Assembly (NCBI GenBank): GCA_036679405.1
Contig: JAVBVZ010000008.1
Span: 49,213-113,212 of the forward strand
DNA from: JAEYKI01 sp036679405
GTDB taxonomy: Bacteria; Bacillota; Clostridia; Christensenellales; Christensenellaceae
Reading direction: 5' to 3'
Length of the DNA stretch: 64,000 nt
The first letter of the stretch is position 1; each line of letters begins with the position of its first letter. Below the pieces are notes generated by a model that was given only the letters and a program-made list of their open reading frames with translations, made no database searches and was not told where the DNA came from. Below, in pieces: positions 34,309 to 42,607 of this stretch. The translations under genes were made by a program, and so were the position numbers.

Positions 34309-35370
34309 TTATTCCTCGGAACCCAAAGGTGCCCATCCCGCTAAAACATCTTCCTGCCATACCGGTTCCATTGTGAAATACTCGACAGGCGCTTCTTCGG
34401 GAATCCCGTTTGCCAAAAATTCGGTAATGAAGTCCACCGCATCCATACCCGTCTGGTAAGGAACGATATCTACTGTTGCACGGTAAACGCTTCCCGGCTC
34501 CTTCATTTTTTCAATTGCCTCGGGCGTTGCGTCCGCACCGCCTACAAAGAACGTATCCGAATCTCTGCCCGCGGCTTTCACCGCTTCCAGCGCGCCCAGC
34601 GGACCCGCGTCGTTATTTCCTGTGATAACCATCAGGTCAGGATACTGCTGCAGATAATCTTCTGCGATCTGCATGCCTTTTTCCGGATTGTCGCCTGCCT
34701 GGCGGCCGACGATCGTCGCTTCCGGGCAAAGTTTTTCAATTGTTTCCTGTATGCCGTTTCCGCGCTGCACAACCGCTTCCACATTATCCTGAGAAATGAT
34801 CAGTACTTCCGCCTTGCCGTCCAGCTTATCGTTGATCCATTCCGCAGCGTTCGTGCCGATCGCCACGCCGTATTGATATTCGTCAATGGTCAGTATGGCA
34901 TCCGCATTATCAATGACCTGCGCAAAAGAAATCACCATGATCCCTTTTTCATGCAGCTGGTCCACAACCGGGATCAGGGCATTGGAATCAATGGGGCAGG
35001 CTATGACAGCGTCTACACCCTGATTTCCAAAGTTTTCAAAATCAGAAACCTGTTTTGCAACGTCATACCCGGCGTCCACAACGGTCAGCGTATAGCCCAG
35101 TTCATCACATTTTGCCTGTGCGCCGTTCATGACCGAAACAAAATACGGATTGGCAAGCTGCGGTATGGACATGCCGATCACCACGTCGCCGTCTGCGGCC
35201 GCAGAAGACTCTGCTGCCGAGGCCTCTTCAGATGCCGTTTCACTGGCTGCCGCCGAGCTTTCACTTGCTCCTGCGGAAGACTCTTCAGCCGGCTGCGAGC
35301 AGCCCGCAAATGCCAACACCGATACCAGCATCACTACTATCAGAAATGCTACTAAATTTTTTCTTTTCAT
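34309..35370 (-). CDS. Sugar ABC transporter substrate-binding lipoprotein (RbsB-like)
   Basis: 353 residues. Signal peptide and lipobox VLAFAGC, a long Ser/Ala/Glu linker (about 24-60) and a type 1 periplasmic-binding fold: VIGMSIPQLANPYFVSVMNGAQ, GVDAVIACPIDSNAL, VITGNNDAGPLGALEAVKAAG and FFVGGADATPEAIEKM. Tethered outside the cell, it hands sugar to the permease. AGGAGAAGAA precedes the ATG. First structural gene after the LacI regulator, 54 bp away. Confidence 0.93.
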   Translation of the reverse strand: MKRKNLVAFLIVVMLVSVLAFAGCSQPAEESSAGASESSAAASETASEEASAAESSAAADGDVVIGMSIPQLANPYFVSVMNGAQAKCDELGYTLTVVDAGYDVAKQVSDFENFGNQGVDAVIACPIDSNALIPVVDQLHEKGIMVISFAQVIDNADAILTIDEYQYGVAIGTNAAEWINDKLDGKAEVLIISQDNVEAVVQRGNGIQETIEKLCPEATIVGRQAGDNPEKGMQIAEDYLQQYPDLMVITGNNDAGPLGALEAVKAAGRDSDTFFVGGADATPEAIEKMKEPGSVYRATVDIVPYQTGMDAVDFITEFLANGIPEEAPVEYFTMEPVWQEDVLAGWAPLGSEE

Positions 35371-35424
35371 TTCTTCTCCTCCTTTTTTTATATCATAACG
35401 CTATTGCGTTTCTGATTCCTTTTC

Positions 35425-36450
35425 TTAAGTCGTACTGCGGATGATGAGCTCCGGTTTTTCCAATATGATTTTTCCGCTCTCCTCCGCGCCCTTTTGTTTC
35501 TTTATTTTTTTATCCAGCATCTCGAGCGTTCGCTCGCATATCCGCTGCAGCGGCTGCCGCACGGTAGAAATTGGTTTTTGCGCAAGTTCTGCAAACATCA
35601 TGTCGTCAAACCCCGCCACAGCAATGTCTTCAGGAATACGGACGCCCCGCTCGTTCAGCCGTTTTAAAATCCCGATCGTCATGATGTCGTTGATACATGC
35701 AATCGCATCCGGATTTTGCTTAAGCAGGACATCTGCAATGTCATATCCTCCCTGGAAACGCGCCTGATCCGCAAAAAAGACCCTGTTTTCATCCGCCGCA
35801 AGCCCCTCCTGTTCATATGCCCTTTGATATCCTCTCTGGCGCAGCTGCGTAAAGTGGACATCCATGTCAACGCTTACAAAACAAATTTCTTTATGCCCCA
35901 GCTTTATAAGATGACGGATCATTTCATATTCGCCCTGTTCAAGGTCGCACATCACACATGAATAATTTCCTTTTACGCCGTTTGTCCATTCATCATAGTA
36001 ATCGGTGCAAAAAATCGTCGGTATGCGTGCCGTCTTTAAAATATCAAGGTGTTCCGTATTGGGCTTCTCGCACAGCATGGGCACAATGATCACGCCCAGC
36101 ACCCGGTGGGATGCGAATGTTTTTACAAAAGCTTTCTCCTGGTTGCTCTTGTTGTTGGAAATCCCAAGCAACAGCGTGTACCCCATGCCCTCCGCCAGCG
36201 TTGCCATTTTGTCTACGATCGCACTGTAAAAGGGGTTCACAATTTCGGGGACCATCAGCCCAAGGCACTTGCTGTCGTTCGTAACCAGGCTCCTTGCCGA
36301 ATGGTTTGGCACGTAACATAATTCACGGGCAACCATACGAACTTTCTTTTTAGTCTTTTCGCTGACCCCCGGCTTATTGTTAAGTGCCATTGATGCGGTC
36401 GATACAGCTACACTTGCGGCTCGCGCAACATCCCGAATGGTACTTTTCAT
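35425..36450 (-). CDS. LacI-family transcriptional regulator
   Basis: 341 residues. N-terminal helix-turn-helix and hinge (STIRDVARAASVAVSTASMALNNKPGVSEKTKKKVRMVARELCYVPNHSARSL), then a sugar-binding core (GLMVPEIVNPFYSAIVDKMATLAEGMGYTLLLG...AVAGFDDMMFAELAQKPISTVRQP). It heads the sugar operon on the same strand and probably represses it until the sugar arrives. A LacI-type palindrome (GAAACGTTTC) lies 110 bp upstream of the ATG. Confidence 0.93.
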   Translation of the reverse strand: MKSTIRDVARAASVAVSTASMALNNKPGVSEKTKKKVRMVARELCYVPNHSARSLVTNDSKCLGLMVPEIVNPFYSAIVDKMATLAEGMGYTLLLGISNNKSNQEKAFVKTFASHRVLGVIIVPMLCEKPNTEHLDILKTARIPTIFCTDYYDEWTNGVKGNYSCVMCDLEQGEYEMIRHLIKLGHKEICFVSVDMDVHFTQLRQRGYQRAYEQEGLAADENRVFFADQARFQGGYDIADVLLKQNPDAIACINDIMTIGILKRLNERGVRIPEDIAVAGFDDMMFAELAQKPISTVRQPLQRICERTLEMLDKKIKKQKGAEESGKIILEKPELIIRSTT

Positions 36451-36559
36451 TCATTACCCCTTACCAGCACCTTAAATTTGGCGCTCTAAAATCATAAACA
36501 AATGCCTTTTGTTCAAAAATGATGTAATTTTTTTCTTTTAAATTGGTATATTATTATCC

Positions 36560-36569
36560 GAAACGTTTC
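36560..36569. promoter_or_regulatory. LacI/CcpA-type operator palindrome
   Basis: GAAACGTTTC is a perfect 10-bp palindrome with the central CG typical of LacI-family operators and catabolite (cre) sites. It lies in the divergent region between lacI-type and PocR-AraC genes, so it could control one or both. Confidence 0.6.
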
Positions 36570-36666
36570 AAATCTTTAGCTTGATTATATCAACATTCAG
36601 TGGCATAATACTAGTATAATAATATCAAGAATTAGCATTATTGTACTTTTAGAATAGGATTATGCT

Positions 36667-37521
36667 ATGCCTGCACGTATCGATACTGAAAATTTGCAAA
36701 GCCTGATACGCCATTTTTACATTGCTACACAGTTGCGTGTGGCCATCTTTGATTTTGATTTTAACGAAGTGATTGCTTGGCCCAAAGAAGAAAATGTGCT
36801 GTGCCGCCTGATCAAATCCACCAAAAAAGGCTGGAAACGCTGCCGCACATGCGACCTTTCCTCCCAATTCAGAGTCAAGCAGAATATTTATAAAAATTAC
36901 ATATACACCTGCCACGCCGGCCTGTTCGACGCCATTGCCCCTATTATGGACAACCGCCGCATCATTGGCTATATGATGGTCGGACAATGTGTCCCGGGCG
37001 ATATGCCCATTCAAAAGGCATGGAATTTTTCCCTTAATTCCTGCGAGGATATTCTTGATATTTCAGACATTAAAACCGAATACTACAACCTGCCCCGCCT
37101 GACGAAGCAGCAAATGGAAAGCTGCGTTCAGATCATGAATGCATGCGCGCTGTATATCGGCAACAAAAAATATGTGAACCCGGACCATGACGAAATTTTT
37201 ACAAAAATCAAATCATATACAGACATCCACCTGTCTGAAGACCTGAGCGTAGAAACGCTTTGTTCGCAGCTCTTTTTGTCCCGCAATCTTCTTTTTAAAA
37301 CAGTTAAAAAAGAAACCGGACTGACGCTCGGGCAGTACATTCAGGCAAAAAGGCTGGAACAGGCGCAGTCTCTTTTAAAAAACAACGAACGCTCCATTGC
37401 GGAGATTGCCGAATTGTGCGGGATATCCGACTACAATTATTTTTCGCGCATATTTAAAAAGCAATTCGGCATAACGCCGCGCGACTACCGCCTGAAATGG
37501 AATGCGAAAAAAGAGCCTTAG
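36667..37521 (+). CDS. PocR-domain AraC-family regulator
   Basis: 284 residues. An N-terminal PocR-type sensor (about 8-160) has conserved Cys residues (CRLIKSTKKGWKRCRTCDLSSQ, YTCHAGLFDAIAPIMDNRRIIGYMMVGQ), and two AraC helix-turn-helix motifs follow (LSVETLCSQLFLSRNLLFKTVKKETGLTLGQYIQAKRLEQAQSLL; IAEIAELCGISDYNYFSRIFKKQFGITPRDYR). PocR domains bind small hydrocarbon-like ligands such as propanediol. It is divergent from the LacI gene and points toward the minus-strand amide operon; it could control either operon. Confidence 0.9.
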   Translation: MPARIDTENLQSLIRHFYIATQLRVAIFDFDFNEVIAWPKEENVLCRLIKSTKKGWKRCRTCDLSSQFRVKQNIYKNYIYTCHAGLFDAIAPIMDNRRIIGYMMVGQCVPGDMPIQKAWNFSLNSCEDILDISDIKTEYYNLPRLTKQQMESCVQIMNACALYIGNKKYVNPDHDEIFTKIKSYTDIHLSEDLSVETLCSQLFLSRNLLFKTVKKETGLTLGQYIQAKRLEQAQSLLKNNERSIAEIAELCGISDYNYFSRIFKKQFGITPRDYRLKWNAKKEP

Positions 37522-37597
37522 ACACGCGCCTTACCGGCCGGACGGCGCTGCATATCCCCGGCTGCCGGGATATGCGCGTTTGAAAATTTTCAAAAAG

Positions 37598-37638
37598 AAA
37601 GCCCCTTTCAGTTTTACATTCAAACTGAAAGGGGCTTT
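37598..37638. terminator. Strong bidirectional terminator
   Basis: AAAGCCCCTTTCAGTTT, 7-base loop and its full reverse complement, followed by A/T-runs. It lies between the PocR-AraC gene and the convergent amide operon. A second hairpin (GCATATCCC...GGGATATGC, about 37550-37575) lies just before it. Confidence 0.92.
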
Positions 37639-37718
37639 AAAAAAATAGGAGGAATCAGAAAAAAATACAGACCGGGCGGCGGCAGCAGTCCTGCTTTAAA
37701 AAGCCCGTCCTTTCATTT

Positions 37719-38786
37719 TTACTGAAGTGATTTCTCAAATTTCTTTTTGCCGGGACACCTTTCGGGAACCACGCGCCACTGGCAGACCGCGCACCGCAGG
37801 CATTTGCCCACGTCCCGGCCCGCCTCCGCGTCCCGCGCCCAATTATAATTGACCAGCGTACCCGCGCCCACGCAAACCATATCAACGCCCGTCTTCTCTA
37901 TAATGTCCCGCGCCATCTCGCCGGAATCGATTCCGCTGACCGCAAAAACAGGGATGCCCACATTTTTTTTGATCTCCTGTGCGCCGAAGATCAGTTCATT
38001 GAACGGATACTCTTCCGGTTTTTGGGGCTCTGATTCCGCAAGGAACCCAAACGAGACGTTCAAGAAATCCGCGCCGCTCTTTTCCATCTTTTGCGCATGC
38101 CGTATGCCGTCTTCCAGCGTCGGTTCAAATATTCCAAGCCGCACGCCGGTGATAAAGCTTTCCGGAAGCTCTTTTTTAATTCTTTCAATCACTTCCGTGG
38201 CAAACAGTTCCGGCTCCCTGCCGTACGCGTCCGTCCGCCTGTTCACCCGACTGTTCATAAACTGGGAAATCAGGTAGTTGTGGCAGGCGTGCAGCTCAAC
38301 GCCGTCGTAACCGGCCTCATATGCGCGCCGGGCGGCGGCAACAAAATCGTCCTGCATTGCGCGGATCTCCGAAAGGCTCATTTCTCGCCCTTTTTTGTCC
38401 GACTGGTCAAAAATAAAGAAAAATTCGTAATCACTCGGCCCGGGCGTCGTTTCGGTCAGACCCACAATACCCGCATGATGGATCTGCATAATAATAGGAA
38501 CGCCCTGCTCATGCACGTTTCGGGCAATTTCTTTAAGCCCCTGCACCTGAGCGTCTTCCCACACGCCGAGCTGGCTGTCGCACACCCTGCCGTCCTTATG
38601 GATGCAGGTCGCCTCCTGTATAATCAGGCCGGCTCCGCCCTGCGCGATAGCCGTATAGTGCGCAATATTTTTTTCGCTGACCCTGCCGGTATCGTCGCTC
38701 CAACTAAAGCATACCATGGGCGGAACGCCGATCCGGTTCCTTATGGCGGTCCCTTTTATATCAAAAGATTCAAAAAGCTGTTTCAC
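37719..38786 (-). CDS. Old-yellow-enzyme-type NADH:flavin oxidoreductase
   Basis: 355 residues, the FMN-binding TIM barrel of the OYE family without the extra FAD/NAD domains of 2,4-dienoyl-CoA reductases. Motifs: PPMVCFSW, HYTAIAQGGAGLIIQEAT, IMQIHHAGI, VELHACHNYLISQFMNSRVNRRTDAYG (active-site His/Asn and FMN contacts), and a C-terminal Cys group (CLRCAVCQWRVVPERC) that may hold an Fe-S cluster. It reduces activated C=C bonds. GTG start with GGAGG 8 bases upstream. Last gene of the amide operon, 14 bp after the DUF2148 gene, suggesting the imported compound contains an unsaturated ring or is reduced before or after opening. Confidence 0.87.
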   Translation of the reverse strand: MKQLFESFDIKGTAIRNRIGVPPMVCFSWSDDTGRVSEKNIAHYTAIAQGGAGLIIQEATCIHKDGRVCDSQLGVWEDAQVQGLKEIARNVHEQGVPIIMQIHHAGIVGLTETTPGPSDYEFFFIFDQSDKKGREMSLSEIRAMQDDFVAAARRAYEAGYDGVELHACHNYLISQFMNSRVNRRTDAYGREPELFATEVIERIKKELPESFITGVRLGIFEPTLEDGIRHAQKMEKSGADFLNVSFGFLAESEPQKPEEYPFNELIFGAQEIKKNVGIPVFAVSGIDSGEMARDIIEKTGVDMVCVGAGTLVNYNWARDAEAGRDVGKCLRCAVCQWRVVPERCPGKKKFEKSLQ

Positions 38787-38800
38787 GCCTGCACCTCCGC

Positions 38801-39382
38801 TTATTCGTCCTTAGGATACTGAAACACGTGGCTCATCATGCTTTCCGTTCGGTCATAAAAATGGCTTTTGTTTTTTACATCCAGCGGGATCCCCACGATC
38901 ATCTTTACTTCTTTTGGAAACAGGCCCATTTCCCGGGCCGCGAGGCCAATGGAAAACATCATCCGGTTATCAAGGCGCATATCCGCCGCCCGGCTGACCA
39001 CGCTGCCGAGCGCAATGCCCAGATCGATCCCGTTGAACATGCACGGATGACCCGGTTGTTTTGCCTTTTTTGCGCAGTTTTCAAACCCGCAGGAGCCGCA
39101 CGGGCTCACGCCCAGCACGCCGTACTTTGTGCCGATGAGCAGCACGCCTTCGCTTATTTTTACGTCCCGGCCATCCCGGCCGACCCACGCTTCATATTTG
39201 CCGCTTTTGTGCATTTCAATCATTTTCTCGCCTATTTTTACCGCGTCTTCCCTGGGGGCAAAAGCAATCACCAGGTTATTGACGGCGCACGCCTTTGGCG
39301 CCGTCATCGCCGCGTTCATCAGCTGCTCCGCCGCGGCACGCACCCCGTCGGAAGCGGTTTCGGGCTGATAGATCAATGCCAT
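38801..39382 (-). CDS. DUF2148 (ferredoxin-like) protein
   Basis: 193 residues. N-terminal nitroreductase-like helix pair (GVRAAAEQLMNAAMTAPKACAVNN) and a Cys cluster in the middle, CGSCGFENCAKKAKQPGHPC, matching the DUF2148 family, which is predicted to bind an Fe-S cluster. The family has no settled role. GGAGGG precedes the ATG, only 2 bases after the amidase stop. Placed between amidase and OYE genes, it may feed electrons to the reductase; this is inference. Confidence 0.85.
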   Translation of the reverse strand: MALIYQPETASDGVRAAAEQLMNAAMTAPKACAVNNLVIAFAPREDAVKIGEKMIEMHKSGKYEAWVGRDGRDVKISEGVLLIGTKYGVLGVSPCGSCGFENCAKKAKQPGHPCMFNGIDLGIALGSVVSRAADMRLDNRMMFSIGLAAREMGLFPKEVKMIVGIPLDVKNKSHFYDRTESMMSHVFQYPKDE

Positions 39383-39384
39383 TT

Positions 39385-40767
39385 TTATTTTCCCTCCAAC
39401 CCATCCATAATATTTTTTGCAAACCGGTAAAGGTTTGCCTCTCCGTAAGGTTTTGCCATAATGGAAAGCCCCACGGGAAGGCCTTTTTTGTTAAATCCGA
39501 CCGGTATGGAGATTGCCGGAAAGCAGGAATAACTTGCGATCCACGTATAAGCGCCGTAGGTCAGAAACGGGGAAAGCCGGTGGCCTTCCATATCCATTTC
39601 CTCTTCCCCCCTGCCGATATCGCATGCGGTGATCTGCGTGGTGGGCATCAAAAGAAATTCGTTTTCGCCCATCGCGTCCAAAAGCCTTTTTACCATCTCG
39701 TTTTTCTTTCTTTCATCAAAGATATATTCTATTGACGAAACATCCCCGGACTTGAGGCGTTTGTATACCTGGTCGTAAATACTGCCGCGGTGCTTTTGAA
39801 TATCTTCCTGGTGCACGGAATGCGCGCTAGCCATCAGAAGGATCTGGTGCATTTTTTTGAGCTTTCCAAGGTCCCCCAGGTTTACCCGGGAAATCTGCAC
39901 GCCTTTTTCTTCGGCTACGCCGACCGCGTCCATACATTTTTCCCGGACCGCGCCTTCAACGGGCCCTTCAAAAAATTCGCCGGCAACGGCGGCACGCATC
40001 CCCCGGACAGGTTTTTTAAGCGCACGCGTATAGTCTTTGCCCTGCATGGGCGCGCTTCTCCAGTCCAAAGGGTTGTAGCCCGCAATCGCGTTTAAAATAA
40101 GCGCGTTGTCCAGAACCGAACGCGTGACCGGCCCTACCACGTCTACCGATTCGCAAACCGGAAGCACGCCCCGGTTGCTCACAACAGAAAAGGTCGGCTT
40201 TAACCCCACTGCGCCGCAAAGCGCGGACGGAAGCCGGATGGAGCCGCCGGAATCGGTGCCCAGCGCCCCGGGCAGCAGATTGCCCGCGACCGCGGCGCCG
40301 CTGCCCGAAGAGGACCCGCCCGACACCTTGGTTTCGTCATACGGATTTTTCACCGGACCGCCCAGCGAAACCTCTCCGGTCGGCCCCAACGCAAACTGGC
40401 TGGTGTTGGTTTTTATGCTGACGTTCGCGCCGGCCTCCTTCAGCTTTCCGACCACAAACGCATCCTCCTTCGGGAAATTGCCCTTGTATGCGTCGCATCC
40501 GTACGTCGTTTCAAGCTGCCTGGTTTCTATAATATCCTTTACGCCGATGGGAAGCCCTTCCAGGCTCCGCGCCTCCCCTGCCATATAACGTTTTTCCGAT
40601 TCCTTTGCCGAATCCATTGCAATGGATTCGTCAAAAGCGGCTATCGCGTTTAAACGGCTGCTTTGTATGCTTTTTACCGTATGGCGGATATACTCTACCG
40701 GCGATAGTTTTTTTTGGGAAAACAGCTCCAGCAGCTGTGCGCATCCCAATTTTTCCAAATCGCTCAT
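39385..40767 (-). CDS. Amidase signature family hydrolase
   Basis: 460 residues. The Ser-cisSer-Lys triad is complete: Lys77 in PIGVKDII, Ser in GGSSSGSGAAVAG and nucleophile Ser in GTDSGGSIRLPSALCGAVGLKPT. The family includes GatA, allophanate hydrolase and many amidases; no second C-terminal domain is present. No GatB or GatC genes adjoin it, so it is a catabolic amidase rather than a tRNA amidotransferase. It follows hyuB by 16 bp and would cleave the linear amide made by the HyuAB enzyme. Confidence 0.9.
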   Translation of the reverse strand: MSDLEKLGCAQLLELFSQKKLSPVEYIRHTVKSIQSSRLNAIAAFDESIAMDSAKESEKRYMAGEARSLEGLPIGVKDIIETRQLETTYGCDAYKGNFPKEDAFVVGKLKEAGANVSIKTNTSQFALGPTGEVSLGGPVKNPYDETKVSGGSSSGSGAAVAGNLLPGALGTDSGGSIRLPSALCGAVGLKPTFSVVSNRGVLPVCESVDVVGPVTRSVLDNALILNAIAGYNPLDWRSAPMQGKDYTRALKKPVRGMRAAVAGEFFEGPVEGAVREKCMDAVGVAEEKGVQISRVNLGDLGKLKKMHQILLMASAHSVHQEDIQKHRGSIYDQVYKRLKSGDVSSIEYIFDERKKNEMVKRLLDAMGENEFLLMPTTQITACDIGRGEEEMDMEGHRLSPFLTYGAYTWIASYSCFPAISIPVGFNKKGLPVGLSIMAKPYGEANLYRFAKNIMDGLEGK

Positions 40768-40783
40768 TTTACCGTCCCCGCTT

Positions 40784-42583
40784 TCATTCTGCGCTTTTGC
40801 TCATGGACGCCCGCAGCGCTTTTGTAGCCTGCAGGTCCACTTCCATTGCCGCTTCATCGATCACCACACCGTAATCCGCCTGCGCGTTTTCAAGAAGGGT
40901 AAACCCGTCCAGTATATCGCCCAGTACCATGGCCGGATCTCTCTCAAGCGGATCTCCGTACCCGCCGGAATTGGGCGATTTCACCTCTATGGAATCCCCT
41001 TTCATAAAACGGATGGCTTCAAACTTGCTGGGCATGGGCATTTCGCCTTCCCTGCCGGGATTTTTTGTGAGCGCGCTCGCCGTTCCGCTTTTGCCTTCAT
41101 AAATGCCTTTGGGACGGTTGTAATGTCCGTCGCCCTCGCATCCCAGAAAACCGTCCAACAGATAAGTCGTCTCGCGCACAACGCCGATGCCGCCCCTCCA
41201 CTTGCCGGGCGCCGCCGGTTCGGGGCGCAATTCATATTTTTCTATGCGGAGCGGATAATGCCATTCGCTTTCTTCCACCGGCATATTGCGCGTGTTGGCA
41301 ATCAGGCAGTCCACCGTGTCCATGCCGTCTTTTCCGTAACGTCCGCCATAGCTGCCTTCCGTGACTTCCGCGTACAACCAGTACTCGCCCTTTTCGGCGT
41401 CAAAGCCGTTATACACAAAGTAATGCAGGTCGGCGGAACATCCCGCGCACACATTGTCGGGCATTGCGGGCGCCAGCGCATTCATAATACAGTCGGCCAG
41501 CCGGTTCACCTGGTTGAACCTTGCGTAAACCGCGCGGGGAAAGTTGGGATTAAAAATGCTTCCCTTGGGCGCTATAATCTCCACCGGCCTCTCCAGCCCT
41601 TCGTTTTGAGGGATGTATTCCCCGTGTTTTGCCGCGTCTAAGAACAGGGAATGGATAATGGTGTTGATGGCCGGTTTGGTGCTTCCGGAAAAGGGTACGT
41701 TGCAGGCGGAATATACTTCGTCGTTCGAACCCGTCAAGTCCACCGTCAAGCTGTCTCCCTTGATGGTCACGGTGCAGGCCACTTTCAGCCGGGTATCCAG
41801 ATCGATGCCGTCGTCGTCCAGATAGGTTTCCGCATAATACGTTCCGTCCTTGGCCTTTGCGATCTCGTTTCTTAAAAGCCGCTCGGTATAGTCAAACCAC
41901 TCTTCTTCTGCCGAAAACACAAGGGAAAGCCCGTATTTTTCTATCAGTTCCAAAAACCTTTTTTTGCCGTGCTGCGCGGACGCGATGAGCGCGTCTATAT
42001 CATTGGCGTTCATGGAAGGCGTACGGGTATTGTCCAGTATCATCCTCCAGAGCTGCTCGTTTCTTTTTCCGTTTTCATACAGCTTGAGCGCATAGTAAAG
42101 CCTTGCTTCGGCTACCACGTCGCTCGCTTTGATGGCAATGCCCGAACTGGGCGCGCCCACGTCGCAGACATGCGCGTTAATGGCCGAATACGCAATCAGC
42201 TTTCCTTCATAAAAAACCGGGACTACAATCTGCACGTCCGGCGAATGCGACGCGCCGTAATACGGATGATTGTGGATAATGATATCCCCTTCGTTGATAT
42301 CGCCTTCCAGCCGGGTCAGGATGCCCCGTATATACCCGCCCACCGAACCTGCGTGCATAGGAGAATTTTCGCTTTCACATATCTGCCTGCAGGAAAGGTC
42401 GCAGATACCGGCGCCCAGGTCTTCGGATTCCCTGATAATACTGGAATACGACATGCGGTAACAGATCATGCCCATTTCCTGCGCAATGGTTTTAAAGGCC
42501 CCGCCCAGCACCTGCAACGTTACGGGATCAACGGGGACTCTGGGTATATCCGTACCAAGAATATATTTTTTTGATTCACTCAT
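40784..42583 (-). CDS. hyuB: Hydantoinase/oxoprolinase subunit B
   Basis: 599 residues of the HyuB/acetone-carboxylase-alpha-like family: DPVTLQVLGGAFKTIAQEMG, RESEDLGAGICD, IIHNHPYYGASHSPDVQIVVPVFY, INAHVCDVGAPSSG, and the C-terminal RGGIGVVRE and PNSGGYGDPLERDP. It forms an ATP-dependent complex with HyuA that opens cyclic amides (hydantoins, 5-oxoproline, N-methylhydantoin). AAGGAGAGG precedes the ATG, 25 bp after hyuA. The exact ring substrate cannot be told from the sequence. Confidence 0.92.
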   Translation of the reverse strand: MSESKKYILGTDIPRVPVDPVTLQVLGGAFKTIAQEMGMICYRMSYSSIIRESEDLGAGICDLSCRQICESENSPMHAGSVGGYIRGILTRLEGDINEGDIIIHNHPYYGASHSPDVQIVVPVFYEGKLIAYSAINAHVCDVGAPSSGIAIKASDVVAEARLYYALKLYENGKRNEQLWRMILDNTRTPSMNANDIDALIASAQHGKKRFLELIEKYGLSLVFSAEEEWFDYTERLLRNEIAKAKDGTYYAETYLDDDGIDLDTRLKVACTVTIKGDSLTVDLTGSNDEVYSACNVPFSGSTKPAINTIIHSLFLDAAKHGEYIPQNEGLERPVEIIAPKGSIFNPNFPRAVYARFNQVNRLADCIMNALAPAMPDNVCAGCSADLHYFVYNGFDAEKGEYWLYAEVTEGSYGGRYGKDGMDTVDCLIANTRNMPVEESEWHYPLRIEKYELRPEPAAPGKWRGGIGVVRETTYLLDGFLGCEGDGHYNRPKGIYEGKSGTASALTKNPGREGEMPMPSKFEAIRFMKGDSIEVKSPNSGGYGDPLERDPAMVLGDILDGFTLLENAQADYGVVIDEAAMEVDLQATKALRASMSKSAE

Positions 42584-42607
42584 TTTTAAAACCTCTCCTT
42601 TTTATCT

